Origin: Epiperipatus broadwayi
Lineage: Eukaryota; Onychophora; Udeonychophora; Euonychophora; Peripatidae
DNA: 64,000 bases
NCBI GenBank assembly: GCA_028023455.1
Contig: JAQFVV010006342.1
Location: forward strand, 2,439,001-2,503,000
Direction: 5' to 3'
Made by a program: the position numbers and the translations under genes. A model generated the notes under the pieces. The model saw only the letters and a list, made by a program, of their open reading frames with translations. It searched no databases and was not told the DNA's origin. Below are positions 24,740-35,759 of this stretch, piece after piece (position 1 is the stretch's first letter; every line of letters starts with the position of its first letter).

Positions 24740-25040
24740 TAAATAATATGATAAAAGTGAACTAGGGTATAAGATAATTATTTTAACAAAAAAACGTTTT
24801 TTAAAAAATTTAAGTAACAGTGGGTAAGTTAAAAGATAATATTTATAGTATTTAGATTTTTTTTTTAAAAAGATAAATATAAAATATTATTAATAACAGA
24901 AGAATGAATAAGAAAATAATAGATATTATATGATTTGAAAATTAAAAAAAATATTCTTAATAAATGAATTAAGGTTGAACTAAGAATTATATGAAAATAA
25001 ATTAAGCATTTTATTAATGTGAGGATAATAAAATTAAACT
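24740..25040 (-). repeat. PLE 3'-UTR-like repeat
   Basis: The reverse complement matches 16500-16830 closely ('ttcatttattaa', 'catataatatctattatttt', 'ttcttctgttattaataata'). There is no coding sequence. It lies beside another PLE-type terminal repeat (25095-25420). Confidence 0.55.
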
Positions 25041-25094
25041 TTATAGGAGATTATTAAAAATAATAAAAATGAATAATATATTTAAATTAGTAGT

Positions 25095-25420
25095 TCTTCA
25101 TGAATATATACATATACAGTCAGGAATACACATGTATAATTTATATTTATTTTATATTTATATTGTATATTTTATTTTATATTATCCGAATTATTTTATT
25201 TGGGTTTGATTATATTTATTTGTTTTGTTTCTTTAATATTTTATTAATTTTATTGTTTATGTTTTTTTGGTATTATTTATGTAGTTATGTATTTTATTTT
25301 GTTCATTGTATCATAGCTCTGAAGAAGGCTGCAGGCCAGACGAAATGTAAGATTGTGTATGCATATATGTATAATAAAAGGTTTTTGCTAAGTTCAAAGT
25401 AGAGGGCATAAATTGCATTT
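25095..25420 (+). repeat. PLE-type terminal repeat fragment, copy 2
   Basis: It is the counterpart of 13040-13395 and carries CTGAAGAAGGCTGCAGGCC at about 25319-25337, followed by GACGAAAT. The hammerhead-like order CUGANGA...GAAA is present, but stems I and II pair poorly, so activity is doubtful. Confidence 0.55.
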
Positions 25421-25924
25421 ATATAAGATATTACAGCAAAATAAAGGAAGTTGTGAATTTGATAATATTCCAGAAGAGAAACATAGATAAACACAAGAAA
25501 GTATAATTGAAATATTTTCAGTAATAAGCATTTCACTATGTTCTTTACAAATATGATTCATTAATATATTTAAAAATGAACAAACAAATAACAATATTTA
25601 TATAAAATACTCTTCACTTATTATAATTACACTTCTATAATTATACAGATTCCTAACACTTTCTATTCAAACTGGGAAAAATTTAAAATGTAAAAGAAAA
25701 GAAAGCTAGAAGTTAAAAAAAATGGAATTAAGGTCATAAAATATTTTTTTGTTATGTTGTTTTTGGAAATTCTTTGTAAGCATATATTTTATAGTAATGT
25801 TTAATCTTTAACAATGACCATATAATATGGTCAAAATCTTGTGGAAAACTGAAATAAAAATTGACTCATTAAATATAAAAAAAAAAAACAAGATTTGAAA
25901 AAAAAAAGTATATTAAAGAATTTG

Positions 25925-27124
25925 GGGACTGTTCTATTAGCCACTGTACATCGCTTGATCAGAAGTAAAAAACCAAACCAAACACTTTTCTTTTTATTTC
26001 CACATTTACATTATTCTAAACAAAATTAAACAAAAAACAAAAAAATTCATTGGAAAAGTAATCAGTCGACTGGTTTTGTATTTTATCAACCAATTTTGTT
26101 TTTAAATCCGTAATACAAGTGACAAAAAAAAAGTCTTCAGATTGACTGTGTTTCAAAGAAATCAAAACAACAACAAGCATTGATTCCAACAAGAACTTTA
26201 TTTCAAAAACAACAACAACTTCTCAGTTGTAAGTTGAACCAATAACACTGAATGAAACATGCATTTCAATAACACAAAATAAACTTTTGGAAACTACCAG
26301 TTGTGTACAGCCATTTCAGCTAATATGTCCGTGAACAGGTCCTGACTTTTGTGAAGGCATTGCCACATAAATTCTGCGAGGTAGTTATCCAGGGATTTGC
26401 ATGATGTGCCTCACTGTTTTTTATTCTTCCACTTTTATGGTCAACTCATCACAGATCCAGTAATAAAGAAGATGCAATGCTTTGAGGAAGGGCAGCCTTG
26501 AACTCTCAAACCACCTCCCCTTCTGAATCAAGATGTTTTTCTGCAGTCGCATGAGTGGCATACAAACTGTCATCTTTCCCTACAAATAGTCATATCTTTC
26601 CCACACACACACATTGCTTGGCATATGGAAGGATGTTATATGCCTGCAGAAAGGCAACAGCATCAGCTTCTGCATTAAGCAAATCTCACATTTTTAAATG
26701 TTCACTGTTGCCTTCAGCCGGCCATTTTATTTATCTCATCGAGAACGTGAAAATTCATGTGAATCTGCCACATCATGCTCTGCAAAAGTCTTTCCAAATT
26801 TCTATCAGCTTCCAAGACATGTAGGGAAGCACCTGACAGGGTAATAATTATCACTATGTAATATTACTAGTTTGTGTGCGAGACAATATCAAACAGTAGC
26901 AAACTGTCATTACTGAACATACACATAAAGTGTGTCTACACATAGCTAGGTGTACGATTTCTGTGCATTTTCTTAGAGAACAATGCCATCACATAGTCCA
27001 AAATGGCTATTACAAACATACTGTTGTAGTAGCCATAGGTTTGGTGGTGTAAATGGCACACTTCTGTGTTTTTGCACAGAAACAGCGCCATCAAGCGATG
27101 CACAGTGGCTAATAGATCAGTATC
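25925..27124. mobile_element. Merlin-like DNA transposon, 1200 bp, decayed
   Basis: The inverted ends GGGACTGTTCTATTAGCC (25925) and GATACTGATCTATTAGCC (reverse complement from 27124) continue through 'ACTGTRCATCGCTTGAT'. The flanks AGAATTTG (25917-25924) and AAAATTTG (27125-27132) match at 7 of 8 sites. Its 3' inner part 'cagaaacagcgccatc' also occurs inside the first Merlin-like element. The minus strand carries transposase remnants. Confidence 0.65.
26340..26710 (-). pseudogene. ISXO2-like transposase remnant
   Basis: Minus-strand pieces read EADAVAFLQ...NILPYAKQC and, after stops, FKAALPQALHLLYYWICDEL. The first fits the N-terminal zinc region; the second fits the helix before the DDE core of IS1595/ISXO2-like transposases (F.....LPL...L...Y.W...). 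Stops and indels break the gene, and the catalytic residues are not visible. Confidence 0.5.
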
Positions 27125-27609
27125 AAAATTTGTTATGGTTTTTTTTCATTTTGAAATATTTTTTATGAAAAGTTTAAAAAGATTTTTTAAAGCAAAATTT
27201 TAAAACAAATCTTAAAAGTAATATCACTTTTCAAAATAATTTTTTAAAAAGTTGGGAAAAGCTTAACATATATGAATCTTTCATTGTTTTTTTAAAACTT
27301 TAAATTAAGGTATTATATTAGAATATTAATGATATTGAAAGTTGTTTCAGTGTTTCAGCATTTCATTTTTTTATTTGACTTGAAAAAAATAACAGAAATG
27401 ACATTAAAATATAAAATGTATCATACATTTATTTGCTTTTTTAAAATTCTTTATTAAAATTAATATTATTAAATCAATACTAGTAGATTGAAAATACTGA
27501 ACCTTAAGATGTAATTAAAGGGGATTTGAACACAAATTTTTAAGCTTCCTTCAGCTATATCCATCTTATATAAGCAATACACATGACCATACACATGTGA
27601 ATAAGATAA

Positions 27610-27675
27610 ATGATCTCCAATATACATATTTCATGCTGAACCAGCACTCATCAGTGGATCCAGATCATCATCTCC
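27610..27675 (-). ncRNA. Hammerhead-like motif, uncertain
   Basis: On the minus strand CTGATGA (27654-27648) is followed by stem II TGCTG/CAGCA with a GTT loop, then GAAA (27632-27629) and a possible ATAT/ATAT stem III. Outer sequences ATGATCT and AGATCAT can pair as distal stem I, but the pairs next to the core need a bulge and the cleavage triplet does not fit cleanly. Confidence 0.35.
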
Positions 27676-28550
27676 CACATACATATATATATAATCAGTG
27701 TTCTGTTTATATTAAGATAGCAAATCTTCAAATTTTAATGGACAGACCTCAATCTTCTCCACTCTCCAGTGTGGTCTTGTGTATTGGTTATATAAGATGG
27801 AGGATAGGAAACTTAAAAGTCTGTGTTAAAATTAATATTATTGAAAGTTTGTATTTAAATTAATGTTACTGTGTTAGATAAATATTCTTCTAGACTCCAT
27901 TTAATCAAATGCTGATTTATTTGACATAATTATATTAGCCTGTCATAATGATGATGTATTTGCACTAAATAATAAAATAGTGAATTGAGTCGGTGCCAGG
28001 GGGCAGAGCTTCCTAGTACAATTATAAATGCATTTTTTTTAAAAAAAAGAAATTCTGAGAAAGATTGCAAATACAATTAAAAATAATACCTTTCATAGTT
28101 TTATTTAGTTAAATAAAAAGGATCAATCATGTGAATAGTCTATTGTCTATAGTTTATGCAAAAGTAATATGGCAATCAAATGCAAAGGGGTTACTAAGGA
28201 AGACCACTAAGTCTCTTGAATAAAATACCACTCTATTGGTTTTAACTTTTTTTATAAATAAAATAATTAGAAGATTTTCCTGGATTGTAATGAGATTATT
28301 TTTTTCAGCTATGACACAATTAAGAACACATAACCAATTAAAAACTAGAACAACTTGAATGCATATCACTCAGTAATAGTATTTTACTTAATTAATTCAC
28401 TTTTAGTTTATAAAATATTAGACAAATAAAATAATATTGGCAGATGATGATATGTATTCAAGTTTTGTGTGAAAAACATAGAGCATCTCATTAAATGCAT
28501 TTGCTATCTACATATATGTATATAATATATAAAACAACTAAGTCCAAAAA

Positions 28551-28733
28551 TATTATGACAATTCACAAGTCAAATTCCTAAAGAATCATTTAACTAAACT
28601 TGCAAATAATACCCACTTTCCTCTGTCAATGCCAATGTGATGGAGTAGAACTAGTACGAGAAAATGGGCATTAGTTTCAAGTTTGTTTAAATGATTCTTA
28701 GGAAATCCATCTTGTGAAGTAGAATAATGTTTT
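28551..28733. repeat. Hairpin MITE-like element
   Basis: Arms 28551-28620 and about 28657-28733 are inverted copies ('acttcacaag', 'aagaatcattta', 'caaacttg', 'cccat.tt') with scattered changes and a spacer of about 36 bp. There is no ORF. The target duplication is not clear. Confidence 0.65.
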
Positions 28734-29353
28734 CAGACCTAATTGTTCCATGAATAGGTTTACATTAACAGCATTACATATTTCATACGCCAAAATTTAC
28801 TTATAAATTTGTTAAAATTATTACTATAAAATATACAATATATACCCACATCCTTTTACATGTGACATATATTCAACTTAATACATATTTTTACGTGTAA
28901 TGCCTTATAAGAATCATTTTTTAATAATACTAATGAGTTTTTCAAAAAAAGATTGTAGCTTAAAAAATAGATCTACTAAAAAAATTAAATATAAATTCTG
29001 ATGCAGTAATAGAGCTGTTCTAAAATATAATGCAGAAACTAGCTTATGCCCAGACGGACTTCATGTTAAACATGAAAAAGACCCTTAAAAAAAGGGTCAT
29101 ACCCTAGTAATGTCAAATGACTTTTAACAAAATAATTTCTTATATGTAAAACTTCAATTCACTAACCATATCTTGTTCGAATCATCATGAGAAATTCAAA
29201 TAATAAATTAATGTTAAACTAGAGCTGCAATAATGTATTTCAGAATGTATTGTCTACGTTTCTGAAATGACACTAAGATTATGACAGAGTTCAGTCACTA
29301 AAAAGCCACTTGATCTGATATTGAGCTTTAAATATGCATGTAAAAATAAATAT

Positions 29354-30206
29354 ATTCTATAATTAAAACCACTTCTTTTCTTTTCAAAAACTTTATTTGA
29401 TGTATATATATATCCACTTATTTCCAACGTTTCGACTATCTTTACTCTATAGTCATTTTCAAGGATCTAGAAAAAACATTACATTATAAACAAACTTCAC
29501 ATAATAAAACCAAAAAACAAAAAAACAAAAATAATCAAAAACAATATAAAACATATAAACCCCATAAAATTTAAAAATAAATAAAATACATTAAAATCAA
29601 TTAAATTAAAAACACAAAGCATACACCACACTTACTTGACTCCCTTCTCAAAAAACTTTCCCTTTTTACATTTTCTTTTATCCAAAAAAACCAATTGTTA
29701 CAATAAAAAACTTATTTCCTTTTTCTTTCTTATATACTTCAAAAATGAATTTATTTCCAAAAATAATTCTTTATTCATGTCTTATAGGCATGAATAAAGA
29801 ATTATTTTTGGAAATAAATTCATTTTTGAAGTATATAAGAAAGAAAAAGGAAATAAGTTTTTTATTGTAACAATTGGTTTTTTTGGATAAAAGAAAATGT
29901 AAAAAGGGAAAGTTTTTTGAGAAGGGAGTCAAGTAAGTGTGGTGTATGTTTTGTGTTTTTAATTTAATTGATTTTAATGTATTTTATTTATTTTTAAATT
30001 TTATGGGGTTTATATGTTTTATATTGTTTTTGATTATTTTTGTTTTTTTGTTTTATTATGTGAAGTTTGTTTATAATGTAATGTTTTTTCTAGATCCTTG
30101 AAAATGACTATAGAGTAAAGATAGTCGAAACGTTGGAAATAAGTGGATATATATATACATCAAATAAAGTTTTTGAAAAGAAAAGAAGTGGTTTTAATTA
30201 TAGAAT
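29354..30206. repeat. Near-perfect palindrome, arms about 420 bp, 9-bp spacer
   Basis: The left arm 29354-29779 and right arm 29789-30206 are reverse complements, differing by one 8-bp indel and very few substitutions. The spacer is TCTTATAGG. Each arm includes a PLE-like tail motif, CTTGAAAATGACTATAGAG plus AGTCGAAACGTTGG, so this looks like two PLE terminal repeats head to head. It lies inside an intron, so the pre-mRNA could form a hairpin of about 420 bp. Confidence 0.9.
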
Positions 30207-31227
30207 TATATGGCTATATGTACTGTATATTTTTGAAAAGAAAAAAGGATTGAGTCATGATTAGAAACAGAAGTAAATGGATTTGTAAAAATAAATAATA
30301 TATATACTTTTTATTAAGCTTTTAATAATTATATTATACAAATTAAGAATATTATCACTAATTAACTTTGAATGATACTAATTTCTGTTGAATATTTATC
30401 TTAACCTTATCCTCAATAATGAATTTTTATAAAGATATCTAGATCAGATTCAGAAGACAATTATGAATAACCAATAAAACAAAAGTACTGTTAACAAATA
30501 GTCATTGACAAAAATAGGCCAATCAAATAACTAAATGAGTAAATCTGAATGTTCACAGCAACATAGAAAAGTTGGCTGTAAAAGTGAGATCCACTTGAGA
30601 GAAAAACAAATGTCATTATTCATATTCAGAACAGTAATTCACCAGCATGGAATTACTTTGATAGTAATGCACATTGGCCACTGTTGAAGAATAAACTCAA
30701 GCATGCTCAAGAAAACTGTTAGCAGCAAACAGTATTAGTTTTTTCATGAGAGTAGCATAAAGTGTTACATTTATCACTTGTCATGGCATTCCTCCAAATC
30801 CATGAGTTATTATTGGCAACAATTACATATTTATAATCTCACTGACTGAAATGAGCAGTGAACTGATTATTCTTTGGCTGTATAATTAATATATATATAT
30901 ATATACACACACACGCAACAATTTCTTAATTTTAAGAAATCATACAGAGTTTGATTATTATGGATATCTCTATATGCTTTTCTTACTGATAAATAATATA
31001 AACAATTAAATAGGAATCTATTTAAGTCAGTAATAATCTTTAAATCTCAAAATATTTGATTAACTATATTAGACCTGGAGTTTATAAAATGAAAGATTTA
31101 TTTTTAATTTCTTCTAGAAGTAAAATATTAAGTTTAAATTAAAAAATAATTTATATATTATTTTGTTTTACGTTTAATGATATAAATCAACAAGCATTTG
31201 TGTTGTATCATTGTTTGTTTTGTTTAC

Positions 31228-31484
31228 CTCAAATGGAGCATTACTCATCACCAGTGCTTCAGCAACAAACCACATGTTACCTTGGTTACCAATTCCACGG
31301 AAAATGGCCTTATTCAAAGTTGCTCCTGGGTAACGCAGATAAATATTTAGTTTATTTACTTTTGAACCATACATGAAATACCAAAATTGAAGACACTGAC
31401 CAGAAGTCGCAGAGTATGTTGGTGAAATTAAACGAGCGATTTCATTTTTTTTATGGGCTGAAGAATTGAGTAACATGTAATGTC
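31228..31484 (-). CDS. Exon: middle of a MAM domain
   Basis: The exon is 257 bp, with a TTTTTTTTCAG acceptor just above 31484 and a GAG|GTAAAC donor at 31228/31227. It enters in phase 1 at the G|H-Y-M position of a MAM domain, contains the central W-Y-x-M-Y-G motif (as FWYFMYG) and the GNQGNMW motif, and leaves in phase 0 just before the LVFEGV strand of the next exon. Upstream it joins the exon 49752-49612, downstream the exon 12726-12498. Introns of about 18 kb flank it on both sides. Confidence 0.92.
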
Positions 31485-32584
31485 CTGAAAAAAAACAACA
31501 TACCAAATACTATTAACATTATATCTAAAAAAAAGTTTAGTCCATATTAATAAAATATTATGAATATTTAAAAATTAAAAATAATACTTTCAAAAGCAAT
31601 TCTATTCATTTTACTCTAGAGTCATCTATTGTAAGTTTTAAAAATCTAGATTTAGTTTTATTTTTGTCTTGTGACTGTCATCAGGGAAGAATTAGGATGA
31701 TGCATTTAGCAAATATTAATTATCAGTTACATACCTGCTTTTTGACTTTGCTGATGGTTTCCAGTTCTAGTTCATCAATTTACCATTAAACTGCAGTCTT
31801 CAGATTTTGTATGCTAATTAGCCTTATTAAAACAAATCATCTTCAGAATATATTGATACTACTTCAGTCTTGTACATCATGATTTTTAATGATGAGACAT
31901 GTTTTTTATTACAGCACTTCCAATCCTCTATTTAACTATAGTCCTAAAACAGCATTTTAAAATTTCTTTATGAAATTTTCATTTGCTATTTAAGATGTGC
32001 AATCACTTCTGTTAATGAATAGATTATTTATTATAATAATGAATTTAAATCATTCCTCTCATATATATGGCTTATTACATTTGGCAAAATTCACTTATAG
32101 AATACTGATCCATATTGTAATTGTCCAAATATTCATTTGAATTAAATTAAAATCTAATCATGTTTCACTTTAATATTATTCATTAATGATTGTGTTGGCT
32201 TTAAGTTAGGTGGCAGATCAAGAGATCCTTATTGCATTTAGCTCTATTATATAACCACTTTCTTTGGCATTTGATACATGGGAAGCAATAATTATGCAAG
32301 GATTAATAAAATATGACTGAATTTCAACAAAACTAGATGGATCACAATTATGGATATTTGGAAATGTAAAAGCCTATATACACTTAGTGTTTATTTACTT
32401 CTCCAGTTTATTTTATTTGTTTTGAATAGATGGGAGTAGAAACATTAATAAGTTACCCTTGAAATGGTAAGACAATGGAACAAATTGTTGATTAAAAAAG
32501 AAATTTTTTTGCAAATACAACAGAAAATGAAAATAAATGATTTATTTCATAGATTAAAAGGCAAATTAATATAGATGCAGTAAA

Positions 32585-32720
32585 GAGTAATCAAATGGTT
32601 TGTTGTTCAGGAGATCATATGAAATTTGAGCACTGGTGATAGAACTGAGCTGTAAAGCACAGATCTTCACTAGAATTCATCATCCTACCACTGCTCTAAA
32701 TCATGCAGAGCATAGGTTGA
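32585..32720 (-). repeat. tRNA-derived SINE-like repeat, copy 1
   Basis: The minus strand has a Box-A-like TGATTTAGAGCAGTGG, 45-50 nt before a Box-B-like GTTCTATCACC. It shares the order of blocks with 44825-44950 and 54225-54345 ('gaggtcatatga', 'gatagaactgagctg', 'ccaccact.t', 'catgcag'). Diverged copies; assignment by eye. Confidence 0.45.
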
Positions 32721-33795
32721 GTTGCATTTATTTTATTTCAAACAATAAACATTGTGAGTATTATGCTATCATTTCAATTGTATAATATCCTGTTAACAAA
32801 TAGTATTTCATATAATAAACCAAAAGAGCCATTTCCTTGCAATAGGCCATTTAAAAGTTATGAAACCATTTCTCTATAATGCCAATACCATTCGAAAGTA
32901 AATTATAATTATTAGAACCTCTAACTGAAAGATCATCATATTGGGTTGGGAAATAACATAATATAGTTCATTATTTTACTAAGTGAGTTTATGGTATAAA
33001 AAACATATGATATGTCATAATTTCTACAATATAGTTGCCTCACTGTTCTAAAAAGAGTCTTTGCTTCCCTAAGAATTGGATTAAAACTATGCACTATATC
33101 TAATAATTTATTAATTTTAAATTTATAGTAATATCTTTTAAGGTTGCATTAATGAGATCAGATGTTGCTGCAATTTAGATTTTTCATTTGTTAATAGATA
33201 AGAAGATTGGATTGTAAAGTAACCGAAGCCTTGATGATACATTAAATTTCATCTCAAAACTTTCTTCAGCTTCAGAAGATTCAACATTCAGAATCTGAGA
33301 AAACTCTCTGAATGATAAAACATAAATATGTTTTGGTAAAACTCTCTGAATATTTGTAAATCCCAAGAATCAGATGACCCAAGAACATGAAATTGTTTTG
33401 CACAGGCACACAATCTCTGGAAAAATTAATGCTTTCAAGTGAACTGCTATCCAAAGAAGCATATTGCAATTTATCATTTATCTGTAGAATAAAATTCGAG
33501 TTTTTAGCTTCCATTATCATTAACACTTTTCTTCTAAATGTTTTGTGTCTATGCATAGTGACTCATTATTCCTACCAATTTTTTTTACAAGTTAAAGTAA
33601 TATAGAATGCTCAAAATGCAAATAGTTCTCATATTTTTCTATATAACATTTAAGAGAAACATGAACTAGTACAATCACAGCAGAAATAATTTTTATCTTT
33701 CCTTAATTATAATAGTAATAGAAATCCTATATCTAGCTGACTTATGAGTGCACTTCCCACTAGTATAAATAATTATTAACAGTTAAGATAAATTT

Positions 33796-34397
33796 TACTA
33801 TATGATCCTTTACAGCATTTACTTATTTACATATATACAATCATTAACCTAAGAAGGCCCAAAGATATACACAAATAATAAAGATCAGTACAACCTTTAA
33901 GAATCTTAGCTGACTGTTTGCACTTGAAGACATTGTGCCATGGGAGAAGATCTACTCCAATATATATGTCCGTGTGCACAGATGAAGCTCCAAGGATCTA
34001 GTGAAGTCTTGTTTGTTTGATTAGTACTGAGGCAATCATTGTTTTAAATCCCTGCAAGTGATTGGTTAGTCCTCTGTCCATCTGCTCAGGTGATTCTTCA
34101 TTTCAATGCTCCATACAAAAATTTAAGTGTTATCTTTCTGCCTTTAATTAATGAGTTATTTTTATAGATTGTCATTTATCTTATAAAGGAAATCTAACTC
34201 GAATTCATTTAATTGTTTTATTTCATTAATGACATTCTATTTTCAGTAATTAGACTATTATCATTTTAGAAAATAATCTTTTTCTAATCTTCAAGTTATA
34301 AATCTTTTACTTGCTAATTTTAAAAGAATTAGTCTTTTAAAATTCTTTAATTTATTTGACTTATAATATTTTTTCATGATAGTTTACACTTATATAT
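33796..34397 (-). repeat. LTR family C, solo or truncated, with empty insertion site
   Basis: It matches 40760-41640 but lacks the 221-bp insertion found there: the uninterrupted TAAAGGAAATCTAA is at 34185-34198. Minus orientation is inferred from the gag gene beside the other copy. Its 5' end is cut at 34397, where LTR family B (plus) begins. Confidence 0.7.
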
Positions 34398-34398
34398 T

Positions 34399-35060
34399 GT
34401 AACCAGTTGGGTTACATAGCACACAATACTATAATGTGTGTGCAGATATATATAAAGTAAATGAAAAGTAGAAATAAACACAGACAAAAATTGTAGTAGA
34501 TATTTCCTACATTCATTGAAATAAAAATAATAAATAAAGGGTTAAATAACTCTGGATTTAAAATAATATTTTATTATAAAATGAAAACAGTCACTATGCT
34601 TTTATCACCTGACCCAACCAAGATTATAAAAAACTGATAAAAAATATCAGTCAGTCTGGCTTTAATATTTCAGAGTAGCAGTTAGCAGAAGAGTTAGCTG
34701 CAGAGCTGGCTGTAAAATTGGCTAAAATATTTTGTGAAAAGTTGATAACTGCAGCAGAGAATGGCAACAGTTAAGCTACCTGCAGAGATGATGGCTAGTA
34801 GAATTATAAAGAGAACTGCCATGAGGATGCAAGAAAGTGGCTGCTCTTCAATTCAATAATGGAGTTTGAATTCACATGGAAGAAAATGACCCACTTCTTT
34901 GTGTTGAAATTCATAGACTTAAAAGTGTTCTGGAAAATAGCTTGCTGATCTGAAACTTACCAAATCCTAGTCTAAATGGAACCAACTGCAGAACAATCCT
35001 TACCTGGAATATACCGATAATAAACCAGCAAGCTTACCAAGAGAATTCCTGAGATGGATG
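34399..35060 (+). repeat. LTR-like repeat family B, plus orientation
   Basis: It starts TGTAACCAGTTGGGTTACATAGC at 34399 and matches the minus-strand copy at 7670-8618. It contains many GCAG/AGCTGC short repeats (about 34680-34800). It abuts LTR C head to head. Confidence 0.6.
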
Positions 35061-35759
35061 AATAATTAATAACATGTCGGCTGTGTGCACAGAAGTGCAA
35101 GTAAACATATGTAGAATGAAAAGTCAAATAATTCATTTTAAAATGACATTTTAAAAGTGATAGTGATATATTTGTATGGAAACAGATGTAATGATATTTA
35201 AAATCCATATTTTTAAATTTAAAGACTTTTAATCAATCAATCAATAATAATCCTTACAAGAACTGATTTTGTTTATTTTTCAAAGGAAGAAAAAAGGAAA
35301 TTGTAATAAGTGAAGATAGAATTTGATAATTGATTCATATCATTGTTTTTCTGAGGAAAAAAGTAAAAACTCTGATTGACTATAAAAAGAGAAAACTTTT
35401 TATGAAAGTGTTTATACACGTATATGTGTGAAATTTATGTATATTTTCCAAAGAAATTAATTATGAAAATATAATTTTATTATTATAACAAATTAAAATA
35501 TGTAATGTCAGTGTGTGAATACACATACACACATATATGTAAATTGTCAAACATTTATAGTATTTTTCTTATATACAACAGAAAAATTTAATCATGTATT
35601 TATTATTTTATATGATGATTGTAATATAAGTCAATTGTACTGCATTTTTATGTCTGCGCATATATGTCATTGCTTGTCAAATAGAACGTATGCAAATTTT
35701 GATCATTTTTTGTCATTATTAAATGTCAATTGAAATATATTCATGTAATTGTAAAATGT

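Larger units (their letters stand above)
12727..31227 (-). other. Intron of the MAM/LDLa gene, about 18.5 kb
   Basis: It lies between the donor at 31227 and the acceptor at 12727. It holds PLE tails, LTR family D, an RTE LINE split by a Merlin-like element, a minisatellite, a Gypsy relic, a second Merlin-like element, a MITE hairpin and a long palindrome. In 13400-16400, 18230-18760, 21070-21560, 27140-28540 and 30210-31220 I see only AT-rich sequence with short open frames that have no recognisable domains. Confidence 0.9.

Noticed and set aside
31660-31720. CTGATGA CAGTCACAAG on the minus strand as a hammerhead
   Set aside because: It resembles the family wording but GAAA and stem I are missing.
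33184-33605. Overlapping 60-90-codon ORFs as coding exons
   Set aside because: Low-complexity, no domain, no splice-phase match to the MAM gene.
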